Part shown: piece by piece, positions 1-10,924 of the stretch
Position numbering within the stretch: position 1 is the first letter of the stretch
Layout: every line of letters starts with the position of its first letter
NCBI RefSeq assembly: GCF_000972845.2
Contig: NC_040028.1
Span: 20,637,473 to 20,701,472, forward strand
DNA length: 64,000 nt
Reading direction: 5' to 3'
From: Larimichthys crocea
Lineage: Eukaryota > Chordata > Actinopteri > Sciaenidae
The notes under the pieces: model-generated
The model's input: only the letters and a program-made list of their open reading frames with translations
What the model was told of the DNA's origin: nothing
Databases searched by the model: none
Translations under genes and position numbers: made by a program

Positions 1-359
1 AATGGATTTTTTCTGCGGTTCGCGCGTTAAGTCGTCTCACAGTCACAGTGTAATTCCAGCGCATGAACACGGAGCTCAGGCTCAGGCCTTCAGAGAGTCA
101 GAGAACAATTAAAGACGGGAGGAAGTGTTCAGACATTTTAAACCGACAAAATTGCGCGTAAAAAAATGATTTTTTTTACTTTTTTGCATTGAGAATTTAA
201 AATCAGTTTGACAGATTTCAGAAATCAGCATCCATGTCCATGTTTGCTAAAAAAGAAAGTGTGAGACGTTTGACTCATCTCGCCACAGTCTGCACCCACC
301 TTTGGCCGCTAACAAATCTTAGTTTATTTTTTGTTCTGTAGAGCGGTGTTGGAAATTTC
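1..359. other. Upstream flank of sox1
   Basis: AT-rich DNA with short A and T runs and no supported gene or repeat. It lies directly 5' of the promoter-like block and may hold distal promoter sequence, but no specific motif stands out. Confidence 0.5.
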
Positions 360-833
360 AAATGCCTTGTGCTATTTGTGGGATTGGCCCTCCTTTCCTG
401 CCTCCTCCTCCTCCTCCCTCCTCGGTGTGTGTTCTCTCTATGGTCCTCTAGTCACCTGACCAAACGCCATGCAAATCATTCCGCTGCTAGAGCCTCATTG
501 GCCGCTTGTGGCTCTTTTAACCGCTGTCAGTGCGCATCATATGGCCGCCGCTTTAACCAACTTCTCAACTCCGACAGGGAAAGTGGCTCAAATGCGCATT
601 CTATCACAGTGGATGTGAAGCAGCCCGGGCGGAGACAGGCTGAAATTCTGGTTGGAGAACATTTTATTTCCCTTTTCGGATTAATTTTCATCTCGTTTAT
701 GATTCATTCGGGGTTAGAATATTAATCTTGTTACCCCGCTCCATCCTGTGCGCGCCTGATCCTGGTGCGGCCTTGACCTATCTTGAAATAGCTTTTTTTT
801 TCTCTGTTGGTGGCGAAGTTTAAAACCGGGTGA
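360..833 (+). promoter_or_regulatory. sox1: sox1 proximal promoter and 5' UTR
   Basis: This block directly precedes the SOX1 start codon. It contains two inverted CCAAT boxes (ATTGG at 383-387 and 497-501), an E-box CACCTG (453-458), a perfect POU octamer ATGCAAAT (469-476) and a TA-rich element CTCTTTTAA near 512-520. CCAAT boxes and an octamer are plausible elements for a neural SoxB1 promoter. The transcription start is not visible; inference places it between about 520 and 700. A 118-codon open frame at 369-725 is not conserved-looking and is treated as chance. Confidence 0.6.
469..476 (+). promoter_or_regulatory. POU octamer ATGCAAAT in sox1 promoter
   Basis: Perfect octamer in the context GCCATGCAAATCATT, 20 bases 5' of the inverted CCAAT box. 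Class III and V POU factors bind this motif and partner with SOX proteins; occupancy here is inference. Confidence 0.5.
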
Positions 834-1853
834 ATGTATAGCATGATGATGGAAACTGACCTCCATTCCCCCGGCCCCCAAACGAACACGACCACGGGGC
901 AAACGGGGCCGAACAGCGGGTCCAAAGCAAATCAGGAGCGGGTGAAAAGACCGATGAACGCGTTCATGGTGTGGTCCCGTGGGCAGCGGAGGAAGATGGC
1001 ACAGGAGAACCCCAAAATGCACAACTCTGAGATCAGCAAGCGGCTGGGCGCCGAGTGGAAGGTGATGTCCGAGGCAGAGAAGGCCCTTTCATCGACGAGG
1101 CGAAGCGGTTGCGAGCCATGCACATGAAGGAGCATCCGGATTACAAGTACCGGCCAAGACGGAAGACCAAGACGCTGCTGAAAAAGGACAAATATTCCCT
1201 GGCCGGTGGACTGCTTTCTGGGCCCAGTGGGGGCGGTGGAGTTGGTTTAGGGGTCGGAATGAGTTCATCGGGGTTGGGCAGAGGTTAGAGAGCCCCGGGG
1301 GGCACGGAGGCCCGCCAGCCCGGCTACGCGCACATGAACGGCTGGGCGAACGGTGCGTACTCGGGGCAGGTGGCTGCAGCCGCGGCGGCCGGCGATGATG
1401 CAGGAGGCTCAGCTAGCCTACAGCCAGCACCCGGGGCGGAGCGCACCACCACCACCACTCACACCACCATCACTCACACAACCCGCAGCCGATGCACCGC
1501 TAGACATGACAGCCCTGCAGTACAGCCCCATCTCAAACTCTCAGAGCTACATGAACGCTTCTCCATCCGGCTACGCGGGATCACCTACAGCAGCACCAGG
1601 GCTCCGGCGTCTCCTCCTCAGCTGCCATGGGGACGTTAGGGTGCTGGTGAAGTCGGAGCCGAGTGTAAGCCCTCCCGTCAGCAGCACACACTCACGGGGT
1701 CCTTGCCCGGAGACTTGAGAGAGATAAAGCATGTTATTTACCGACCGGAGAGCCGGGGGACCCGTCAATGCAAAGTAGACTCCATGCCTTGCCGCAGCAT
1801 TACCAGAGCGCCACGGCTGGAGTGAACGGGACGGTCCCTCTAACACACATTAG
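834..1853 (+). CDS. sox1: Transcription factor SOX1 (SoxB1), frame broken by indels
   Basis: SOX1 is a nuclear HMG-box activator that maintains neural progenitors and binds CATTGT/ACAAAG-like sites, often with POU partners. The start at 834 gives the SOX1-typical N-terminus [12 protein letters not shown]. The HMG box begins near residue 36 ([16 protein letters not shown]) and continues through [23 protein letters not shown]; after a frame change at about 1081-1091 it resumes as [41 protein letters not shown]. Further signature pieces follow in shifting frames: [10 protein letters not shown] (1331-1360), [14 protein letters not shown] (about 1393-1434), a His-rich run, [36 protein letters not shown], and the C-terminal VNGTVPLTH before TAG at 1851-1853. 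The span of 1,020 bp matches the roughly 340 residues of fish SOX1, and the gene has a single exon as in other SoxB1 genes. About 13 small indels break the frame, nearly all net -1 or +1, near 1085, 1280, 1300, 1390, 1437, 1501, 1576, 1596, 1642, 1710, 1725, 1734 and 1850. Whether this is sox1a or sox1b is not resolved. Confidence 0.92.
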
Positions 1854-2500
1854 AACTCACAGAATAATTGAAACCTGCAAACGAACACATAACCAAATAT
1901 TTACCTCTTTCTAAATAACCCGAGAAGTCCCGAGAACTACCTGCATTTTGTACAGAAGTTGTTATGATATTGTAATGAAGGGTAAATAACATATTCATCT
2001 CGGCCTCTTTCTTCTTTTGGAATAGCCCCAGTGGAATTATATAACGAATATGATGCTGATGAGATATTTGGTTATGTGCTACACCATCTTTTTGTCCATT
2101 ACTTCACAGTCTTAGTTGAGGGTTACGCCAGGTTCACGTGGAGGGGGTTCACAATTGTCTCATAATTTTTTTGGGGGGTGGGTGGGTGGAGGAGCAGGGG
2201 GTGGGTGGAGGGGTGGGTGTGGGTGGTGTTATCTGTAAGTTATGAAAAATGAGATAACGTTTCATAATCTTTAAAAGAAAGTGCTTTAAAAGATGGTGGG
2301 AAACATTCTTTAAAACGTTTGTGTTCATTTGCAGAAAAGCCTGTGTCTTCATCTTTTATTGAACACTCTAATTATTGTAAAATTGTGAATAATTTAATAT
2401 TTCAAAGGATGACGGCGAACTGCTGTTGTAATTTCAAAGAGCTCTTTCTGCGGGTTGAGAAGCTCTGAACATTGCAATGAAAGAAAAATTGAATAAATTT
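1854..2500 (+). other. Putative sox1 3' UTR
   Basis: AT-rich sequence directly after the SOX1 C-terminus with no open frame of note. It contains a G-rich block (2173-2229) and ends with AATAAA at 2492-2497, the first plausible poly(A) signal followed by a T-rich stretch. The extent is inferred from position only. Confidence 0.4.
2173..2229 (+). other. G-quadruplex-prone block
   Basis: Seven or more runs of three to six G separated by one to six bases, such as GGGGGGTGGGTGGGTGG, enough for several alternative quadruplexes. If the sox1 3' UTR extends here, the RNA itself would carry the G-rich strand. Confidence 0.6.
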
Positions 2501-3670
2501 CCAAGATGTTGCTTTGATTTTAAGACGACGTTCTTAGATTGATTATTTCCTCACAGTGTTTTTACCTAAGTTTGAGACACATGATATGATCAAAAACATA
2601 AAACAATTCGCACCTGGTTTAATTTTGCACCGCTGCTTGGAGCTTTCTTTTTTTTTTTTTTTTAAATAGCTGATTGTTTGTGCGTAATGTGCGTAAAAGC
2701 TTCAGTCTGCAGGGGAAACCATTTTGTCAGGATGATGTTTTTGTTTATGGCTGATGATAAATGTTTATAAATTTATATATTTAAAAAAAGGCCAAGTACC
2801 AAGTATAATTTTTAATATTTAAAGTATGAGGCTCACATCCTCCTGAAACATAATATGATCGTGTTTTTTGTATTTGCTCCAAAAACAAACAAACAAATAA
2901 TCTCACGAAGAGTCCGTGAAGGCCTCATATGACAAACCACCTGTTAGTCTCATTCATCAACGGACAGAAGACATTTTATTTTACCTTTAATATATTTTAT
3001 TTCTCGCTAAATAAATGTAAAGTTATTAATTTATATTTTAACAAATTTCTCCCGTTTATTTGATCAGTTAAATATGATTTTTAATTTGTTGTCTCGAGAT
3101 CACATCAGATTAAAAAAAAAAAAAAAATGTCCTCAACCAAAATTTCTGAAAATGTTGCAGCTGCTTTCATCTTTAAAATCTGGATTTATATTAAATTTAT
3201 ATAACAAGAAATATTCAAATAGATTCATATCTGAGAGAATCGTTGGTTTTATTTGACTGCCTCTGTTTTAACTAAAAAAATTAGAATAATATTATTCAGC
3301 AGTTCAGTGATGAAATAATATTAAAAAAATTGCAGACCAGTGATGAACTTTATTCTCTCTCCTCTCGCCCTCTCGGGACTTCTTTTAATCTTCTACAAAT
3401 TCAAACACAACAATAATCCAAAGAGAAACCGCACATACATAATCATAATTTCTGCAGCTCTGCAGTGTTCTGTGTTTTGTTATGATATATATTATAATAC
3501 ATAATAATGTTATTGATTTCTTCCTGAGCGGTTTGCCTCTCTGAGCTCAGCAGGAATGAACAATAAGTTCAGTTTGATATTTTCATGTGAAGAAACTTTG
3601 AGGAATAAACCGTTAAAAATAAATACAACAACAACAACAACAACAATAATAATAATAATAATAAAATAAT
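2501..3670. other. AT-rich intergenic DNA
   Basis: Low-GC sequence with a T run at 2648-2663, an A run near 3112-3126, and a (CAA)n(TAA)n microsatellite at about 3627-3664. Additional AATAAA hexamers could be distal sox1 poly(A) sites. No gene is supported. Confidence 0.5.
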
Positions 3671-3679
3671 AAATTCACT

Positions 3680-3975
3680 GTTTCAGAGCTGTACGCAGCA
3701 GAGCGTGGCATCACCCATCATTACGCACAGATCCTGACCCTGCTGGACCTGAAGTGACTCATCAGAATCAGTTTGATTTGACATGACTCTGAGTTTGTGG
3801 ATGATAAATCTCCCGTGTCCCTCAGATTATTATATCCCTTTCATGAAAAATGACGTCGCTCTTTGTGCGGCACAGCCGCTGGGTGACATGTCTGCAGGCC
3901 TCATGTGCAGATACACGCCACAGCCATACACATGCAAATCACAGACGTTATGCATACTTAGGTTGTTTTAAAAAA
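3680..3975. promoter_or_regulatory. Candidate enhancer with POU octamer
   Basis: Non-repetitive block with a perfect octamer ATGCAAAT (3932-3939), a nearby ATGCAT, a CRE-like TGACGTC near 3851 and a SOX-like CTTTGTG near 3862. This is the composition expected of a regulatory element near a SoxB1 gene. Conservation was not testable. Confidence 0.35.
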
Positions 3976-4534
3976 TCAATTAATCTCAATACAGAGTTAA
4001 AGGGGCCTGTTTCACACTGATGAAGACTTGCATGGTGTGTCAATAAACCTGTTAGACCTCATAGCTGAGCGTGGAAACGTCTGGCTGGCTGCTGCTGCGC
4101 GTTCATCTATGAAAGAAATCAGAGGAACAATGTCTGAAAATTTCAATTCCAAAAAAGAAAAAAAAAAGCGCATCTATGGAGACATCTCTGTCTCTGTGCG
4201 CCACAGCGCGCATCCGCATCCTATGGCTGGCCCTCCTCGTGTGTGTGTGTGTGCGTGGTGTGTGTGTGTTGTTGTGTGTGTGTGCATCTTATCTGTTGAT
4301 GTGAAGAGATGCGGATTAACACTGCTGAAAGCCCGGAGAGGCGGAGCGCGTCACGGCGCATCGCCAGGCTAAAAAAGAGGCGCGTTCTGGCAAATTTAAC
4401 CCGAATAAATTACACCTTGAGCTGGATGAGGGGGTAAGTGCAGGGTGCGAGGTATACAGGCGGTGTTGCTGCGCGCGCACACGTGTTTTTTGTGCGTGCG
4501 TTGTGTGTGTTGTGTGCGTGTGTGTGTGTTTAGC
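3976..4534. other. Intergenic, TG-rich
   Basis: Imperfect (TG)n tracts at about 4238-4285 and 4495-4530 flank unremarkable sequence. No gene is supported. Confidence 0.5.
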
Positions 4535-5060
4535 TGACCGGCCAAAAATCTCTCCACCGTGCGATGCTCTTATCTTGTAGCCCACCGATATATTCTGTGC
4601 TAGGAGGCCATCACTCCGCGCCACACTCGGTTGCTCGTAAAGCCCCGATTCCCTTGCACTCCCTGTCCTAAATGGGGTAATTAGCGTCACTTTATCACGC
4701 CTCTGCATTTTCCGCCGCGTCTCTCCCCCTTTTCCTAAAAAAATTACCAGCAGCCTTGCTCTCGTCGCCCGCTCTGTCACAGAAGATTATGGAGACGATT
4801 GCACAGAGCGAATGTGCCGGGCGAGATTAGCGCGGAATAGAGAAAGCAACTGGGCCAATGAATTCCTCGGAAGGGCCTTATCGTGCAATACACGTTGACA
4901 TGTTTAACAATCTTGCTGCCTCTTAATCCTGCACGCTGCCTCTATCTACCCACAGCTACCGCGCGCTGATGCCGCGCGCACAGACCAATGCACCGAAAAC
5001 GCAGCAGCACAAATGTGTGAAAGTTCTGGAGAAATTGCTTTTATTTTTCCAACTTTGTCC
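4535..5060. promoter_or_regulatory. Candidate conserved regulatory block
   Basis: About 500 bp of balanced-composition, repeat-free DNA with a homeodomain core (GGTAATTAGCG near 4676), an inverted CCAAT (GGCCAATGAATT near 4854) and a SOX-like AACAATC near 4906. The texture resembles the non-coding elements clustered around SoxB genes. The call rests on texture and motifs only. Confidence 0.35.
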
Positions 5061-5330
5061 AGCATTCAAACGCTTTTTTTTATTCCCCCTCCTTTTTTTA
5101 TATGTTTCAGATTTCTCCGTTGTTGGAATAACATCAGCACTGGAACTTTTTGACAAGAGGTGAGATATTAAAATGAAAAAAATCACCGATCTCATCCAAA
5201 GTGACAACAAAAAAAAGCGTGTGTGTGCCATGTCCATGCAGAGTCGAGTGGCGATGTTACGCATAAAAAGTGTCCGTCTGTTTGTGGAGACTTCCATCTC
5301 TCTGCCCCAACACACTCACACACACTCACT

Positions 5331-5690
5331 CCCCTCTCTCCGTCCCTCTGCCTGCGGTATATCAGGGCCTGTGTGGGAGTGATTGTGGAGCGCCACTGTA
5401 GGAATTGGCAGCAGCCATGGTTTGGAGAGGCGCCCCCACGCTGAGCCCCATTCAGCGGCCAGCGCGCTGTGAGGTTGGGAAGTTTCAGTCAGCCATACAA
5501 CTCAATGGCCCCCACAAAAGCGATTACAGCCCAGCGCATTCCGTAGGGACCTGGAGCGGCGCAGGTGCGAGGGGGGACCCCATCAGAGGAGTGATAAAAA
5601 ACGGGGGACAGTGCTGGGCCCACACAAAACCAGCCACGCCACGGGAACCGGGGGAGGAAGGAGGAGAAAGGAAAGAATAAGTTTGAAGAA
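5331..5690. promoter_or_regulatory. Candidate conserved regulatory block
   Basis: Repeat-free, moderately GC-rich block with sites such as ACAAAAGCGATTAC (near 5514) and CCATGGTTTGG (near 5416). Open frames on both strands here lack any family resemblance, so a regulatory role is the better guess. Confidence 0.3.
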
Positions 5691-5934
5691 GATGGACGTT
5701 TGGGGAGGTGGGTGTAGCATACTGAGTGGCCTCACTGTCCATCACTGAATGGAGCGAGGAGGAGAGTCCCAATCAGTCAGTTTACTGAAGTCACGAGTCC
5801 AAAGTCACATCCTCATCCAAAAATCAGTTAACTGTTCAGTTCTATATATGAATTATATTTCATTTATTCTAGTCCAGACTTTCTACACTTCAGCGTGTAA
5901 CTCATGGAAACATGTGACCCCAGAGGACGGGAGA

Positions 5935-6075
5935 CAGAGGACCTGTGTCCTCAACATAAAGAGGTTCCTTCAAAGCACCAAAAATTCTGCAATTGTGATT
6001 AAAGAACCTTTAAATGGCACAAAAAGGTTCCCAGAGACTCAAGGTAAAGAGAAAGTAAGGAAGCTGAACTGGTTC
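5935..6075. repeat. AGAACC/GGTTC-type repeat fragment
   Basis: Contains AGGTTCCTTC, AAAGAACCTTT, AAAAGGTTCCC and TGGTTCTT in both orientations within 140 bp, matching the motif style of the larger block at 55430-55980. It looks like a decayed interspersed repeat. Confidence 0.4.
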
Positions 6076-6084
6076 TTGGTGAGA

Positions 6085-6190
6085 GCCATAGCAAAAACTA
6101 AAACACCGTAGATTCTCCTCCACGCTTGGACAAAGAGGGTGAAGCGAGGGGGTTGCAGCTGCACTGCTAGACGCCACTGAATCCTACACA
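6085..6190 (+). repeat. Family T repeat, 3' fragment
   Basis: Carries the internal words ACCGTAGATTCTCCTCCACG and GCCACTGAATCCTACACA, which parallel the right end of the better preserved copy at 9860-10924. The terminal ACTGGACCTTTAA is missing, so this is a truncated copy. Confidence 0.5.
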
Positions 6191-7100
6191 AGGTTGCCTT
6201 ACAGCAAAGTAAATGAGCAGTATTAGACGTGTTTCAAAGCGAGTTGCTGGTATTTCTGGTGGAAATTGAGTCTTAGACATCGAGCTGACACTCAAATGGG
6301 AATTAGGGGATTCTGTCAACAAGGGCAAAGAAACACTAATGGATTTGCACCCAAGTGAAGAGAGAATGAAGCAGATTTGACTAAAGACTCCTGTAGGTAG
6401 ACTCATATGTCAAATTTAAAATGTGGCTATAGTAGGAGTGCCAAACAAACAGTGGTGGTGTGAAACCCTCCTTCAGCACTTAAATCCGCTGCTCTCAGAT
6501 GGCGTGTCATGTTTTTATTCTTAAAATGCAGTTCACATTGGAGGACATGATGCGGTGCAGATCTGAAACGGAGTCAGCAACTGCACGTAACAATAATTCA
6601 AAAGAAAACTGGAAAACATCGACGACACGATCGAACTTTCATTCTCTCCACAAACACAAACTGGCTCTGAAAGCCGTCATCTCTTCTGGGCTGCAGACTT
6701 GTTGTCGTGCTTTCAGCCGCTCGGCACTGTGAATTCTTCCTGGAGAAGTCATCTCTCCAGTCGGTGTGCCTTTTTACTTCATCGCGTGGCATCACTCTGT
6801 AGACACCAGAGTAATTACTGCGATCTCAGGAATATTTTGCATAGAGTTTACATTTTATTAATAAAACAAAACTGAAATATTGTTTTATAGAATTGTTGGA
6901 TCACATTTACGCAGCAGGCTTCAGTCTGTGAGTGTTTTAAAGAAGAAGTCACACTTTAATATCTGTATTTTAATTATGAATTATAAATGTGCAGCGGTGA
7001 CGTTAAAATCAAACAACCTGCTGAAAATAATTAGAGGAATAATCATGATCGTTCTTCTTGCTGTTTGCTGAGTGGATTTAAGCTTGTAGAGGATTAGCCT
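6191..7100. other. Intergenic DNA
   Basis: No gene, RNA or well-formed repeat was recognised. Open frames of 60-80 codons occur on both strands, as expected by chance. Confidence 0.5.
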
Positions 7101-8220
7101 CCACACGGTGACACCGGGACCCCCGGTGCACCCTCTGCCCCTGTTTACACTCTGTCATCCCCCATCAGCCTCTTTTAACAAACCTCTTTTGTGCTGCAGC
7201 CTCTGCGACAGGATGCGCGATGATGGTGCGCGTCGGAGTGAGAGGGTGGAGGGTGGAGGGGGTGCAAGGGTCAAAGCAGTTAGCCTAACCGTCCCCAAAC
7301 ACCCAGAACTGAATAAATACAGAAATAAATAAGAGACACACGCAAAGTCACCTTTACGCACGACCGTGTCCAGGTTAGCCCGCTTTAATCTGCGGGTCTT
7401 AAACCAGAACAACACTTTCCACGCGTGGACTAGTGCCTGAGGTCTGTGAGGGGGGCGGGGGGGGGCACCTGCTGATGACCTGCCTGCATACAAACTGGGT
7501 TAAGCAAGAGAAAGTAATTGTTTGTCGAGCTACACCCCCCTCCTCCTCCTCCTCCACCTCACACACACACCCACCCGCCCCCGCCTCCTGAAAGTAAAAA
7601 AACACGGAGAGGATCGTGCACCAAGCCGCGTGAAACCTTTTTTCATAAACACTTCCATGTGTCAGAGGCATGCGGCGCGTTTTACAGCGGCGCACACGGA
7701 CGATAAGCACTCAGTCCCCGCAGCAGATCAGCAGCCGATAATGTCACTTGAGAAAATTAAACTGAGCCGGTTAAAAAAGCAACTGGTAGCACGGAGCTCT
7801 GCGCGCGCTCGGTGCAGCAGAAACACCTCCCAAAAAATAAAACGGCAGACAAACATCTGCAGAGATTCCAACAAAGCTTCACGCTGCCCTGAAAACAGCC
7901 AGCAGTAACGCACACAGATACAGGTGAAGAGTGCAGCTGCAGGAGTAAAAAGCGCCCTGCAGAATTGTCAAACTTACGCATGTTCCCCTGGTTCCCTGTA
8001 ATCCAGAGCAGAGTGGCGCAGATTTGTCCTAAAGCCGTCCTAAACCCTCCAAATCTCCATGTAAGACCGTTACATTCCCACTACAACGTGGCCGCTCGCA
8101 GTGCCAAGGCCATCCGTGATGCCCGGTGCCCAAACCCACCGGCACCACTCCAACACACACTGAGGGGCAGAGACAAGAAAACATGACATTTATTACACAC
8201 TCTAAAAAAAAAAAAGACAA
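7101..8220. other. GC/CpG-richer intergenic block
   Basis: Higher GC than its surroundings, with a G run near 7450-7466, a pyrimidine-rich tract at 7535-7595 and CpG-containing sequence from 7660 to 8150. On the minus strand a pyrimidine tract with CAG (near 8161-8182) and a GTAAGT donor (near 7972-7977) bracket about 185 bp, a possible non-coding exon. All three frames of that segment contain stops. Confidence 0.35.
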
Positions 8221-8233
8221 TTCCAACTTATTG

Positions 8234-8237
<4 letters not shown>

Positions 8238-8277
<40 letters not shown>
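8238..8277. repeat. (TG)20 microsatellite
   Basis: Uninterrupted TG dinucleotide array. Overlapping open frames translate to Cys/Val or His/Thr runs and are not genes. Confidence 0.95.
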
Positions 8278-8279
<2 letters not shown>

Positions 8280-8577
8280 AAGAGGGGGGCCTGCTTCTAA
8301 CATAATGAAGCGTCTTTTGTGCGGCCACGGAACAATACAAAACAAGTATTCTAATAAATAGCCACTTTTTTTTTCATGGCTCTCTCCAGGATGGATGAAT
8401 GGGCTCGAGCCGGAGCTGGAGCTGGAGCGGCGGGTTCTCTGAAAAGCAGCTGTGCCGCATTCGGGGAGGAGGGGCGAGGACCTGAGGAGGAGCCGCCCCG
8501 CAAAACCCGCCATCCATCCATCCATCGCCTCCTCCTGGATACGGAGTCCCATTACTGATCCAGGAACAGAGAAGGAT

Positions 8578-8581
<4 letters not shown>

Positions 8582-8650
<69 letters not shown>

Positions 8651-8654
8651 GTGT
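8582..8654. repeat. Compound (GA)n(TG)n microsatellite
   Basis: A GA array changes to a TG array at about 8613, with one GC interruption near the end. Confidence 0.95.
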
Positions 8655-8796
8655 GGTATTGACTTTGGACATTCACTGTGTCCAACAATGTGATCCTCAA
8701 ATCACCAAATATTACTTCACACTGTGAAGTCCACAGCGTCCAATTAGATTTAGTTCATATGAAGCTGCACAGCTTGCAAGCATGTGGCTCAGACAG

Positions 8797-8798
<2 letters not shown>

Positions 8799-8846
<48 letters not shown>
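8799..8846. repeat. (AC)24 microsatellite
   Basis: Uninterrupted AC array. Confidence 0.95.
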
Positions 8847-8848
<2 letters not shown>

Positions 8849-8899
8849 GCTCTTATTTACACACAGTTTCACAGTTTTCAGACACAGCACTGTCAGCAT

Positions 8900-9859
8900 C
8901 TGTTTCAGACACACACACACGTCCTGTCGGTCGCTCGGTTGGTGGAGCGGTGCCTCAGGCGTCTCCCTCCCTCTCCGCCCTCTCCGCCCGCCTGTTGCAG
9001 CGTTGTCGTGGCTTCACGGCTGCCAGAGCACCGACAGCCTCCCTGACTTGTAGCTGATGTAGCTGGCAGCTCTTTCTCCGCTGCTGCTGCTTCACACATC
9101 CATCTGCTCACTGGTGGAGCCAAGGTGAAAGAATTTGTGGCTCCTATAAAAGTAATTTCCTCAGCCTTCTTTTGTTTCCAGACAAATCAGACACGAGTGA
9201 TCAGTCATTGTTGTGCAGGGACAGACAGTGGGACAGCTCTGGGTTCCTCCATCATAACACCACCTTTCCAAATCACAGGAATTATCCCCTGGCATAAACT
9301 CTTCTGATATTTCTTGAATGGTAGTTAAACAACACTTTTATTTACTTGCTGCCTCGCTGGAGATTAAAACAGCCTCCACGTCTGATTCACCACAGATTTA
9401 CTGTGTCACTCTGCAACATGTACTGCATCGCACGAGTACTACACATAAAGGTACAGACATACAGGAGATTGACATAAAGTGGTGAGGCTAAGTAAAAGGC
9501 GATGTTGAAATGTATTAAGAGTGGGGAAAAACTAGAGCGAGAGAGAGAGAGATCAGGTCAGGCTGAGGCCTAAAAGCGCTGAAGGGAAAAGTGAGCCAAT
9601 CGGCTAAAAGCAGAGGTCTTCAGCTCACTTCATGTATTCTCTCTCTCTCTCTGCAACACACAAACCTCCAAAAACACTCAAAGAGCTTCAGAGCGAGCGG
9701 CAACAACACACACACGTCAGAAAGAGTTGAAGGGTTGATGCTGCCACATCTATAATTAGCCCGTTTCACATTTCTGTGGAGACGAAGTGAAAAACTACGA
9801 GGCTGAAGAAAGTGTTCAGCTCATCAGGACACGGACGCAGCATGGAGACTAATGAAGAG
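8900..9859. other. Intergenic DNA
   Basis: Unremarkable sequence with short GA runs near 9539-9552 and CT runs near 9640-9651. No gene is supported. Confidence 0.5.
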
Positions 9860-10924
9860 GAGGTTAAAGGTCCAGTGTTTGTGTTTTATTTTGATTGAAT
9901 GATGAATGCAGTGATGCTCAGTGTCTCTTAGTCAAGCTGGCACATTTAAACGTGTCTCATCCTGTCATGAACGTCACGTAGCGTTGGATCATTATTAATA
10001 CTGACCCACTGCTGAAGATTGAGGGAGATTTATTAAAATGTTTTCATGAGTGTATTTGTGTTTTTAATATCTGCAGTGAGAGCGGGTCCTCAGAGTCTGA
10101 CCAGACAAACCTGACTCTGATCTAGATAGGGATGGGAATCGATAAGATTTTTACGATTCCGATTCCATTATCGATTCTGCTTAACGATTCGATTCTTTAT
10201 TTATTCTGCTTAACGATTTGATTCTTTATCGATTCTTATTTGGGAAAAAAAGGAGAACAAACAGTTTGATCAGCATCATCTTTGTTTAGTTCGAAGTATC
10301 ACGACCTGACAAAACCAACAGCGAGGTCAAAGAGGCATGGACCATGTTTTACAAAGAAGCACATCACGCTAACATGGTCGTCTGTGTTATTTACCTTCCA
10401 TAGTAACCACAGAGGTCAGAGGTCATAGCCTGGCTGCTGCTGCTGGTAGGTTGAGATTCATCTCCAGTCTGAAGCGTGTCAAAAACACGACATTCATTTC
10501 AGAATATTGCATGTTGTGTGCGCGAATGTTTCTGCATGTTGGTCGTGTTCCCTCCTGACGCTGTTATCTCCACTTTGCAATGATTGCAAGTCGCCCTGTT
10601 GCCAAACTTCAGAGCGTTTAAACCGAGTGGGTGCCATTGTTTATACTGATCGCACTGCACGTGGGAAACTTGCGTAAGTTACGCGGCGTAATTAGTCGTG
10701 CTTTCTGGAATCGATAAGAGAATCGTTAGATAAACTGCCAAACGATTCCATGGAATTGAAACACACCAAGAACCGGTTCTCGATTCCCATCCCCAGATCT
10801 AGATATGGACTTTGGAGTTCTTCCTACATCGTGCTTGGGAGGCGCCGGAGTTTATTCATTCGGTCGCAAGCTGCAACTTCACAGCCAGGTGTCACTAAAT
10901 CCTACACACTGGACCTTTAACCTC
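9860..10924 (+). repeat. Family T element interrupted by a hAT insertion
   Basis: Perfect 19-bp inverted ends GAGGTTAAAGGTCCAGTGT (9860-9878) and its complement (10906-10924). The TTAA at each end could be a piggyBac-like target duplication, but the inner ends do not match classical piggyBac termini, so the superfamily is left open. Without the internal hAT and its target duplication the element is about 390 bp, too short to encode a transposase. The right end, with TCACTAAATCCTACACACTGG, is a word I recognise from many fish genomes. Relatives lie at 6085, 42325 and 48830. Confidence 0.75.
10127..10795. mobile_element. Non-autonomous hAT element (669 bp) with 8-bp TSD
   Basis: Terminal inverted repeats TAGGGATGGGAATCGA (10127-10142) and TCGATTCCCATCCCCA (10780-10795) pair with one mismatch. 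They are flanked by perfect 8-bp duplications GATCTAGA at 10119-10126 and 10796-10803. An 8-bp duplication and a TAGGG-type terminus indicate the hAT superfamily. Internal sequence holds further ATTCGATTCTTTAT-type words and no transposase frame. It sits inside a family T element and is therefore the younger of the two. Confidence 0.88.

Noticed and set aside
369..725. 118-codon plus-strand frame upstream of sox1
   Set aside because: It lies in the promoter/5' UTR, begins with a hydrophobic low-complexity stretch encoded by CT-rich DNA, and resembles no family.
8202..8700. Long minus-strand frames with His/Thr and Ser/Leu runs
   Set aside because: These are translations of TG and GA microsatellites.
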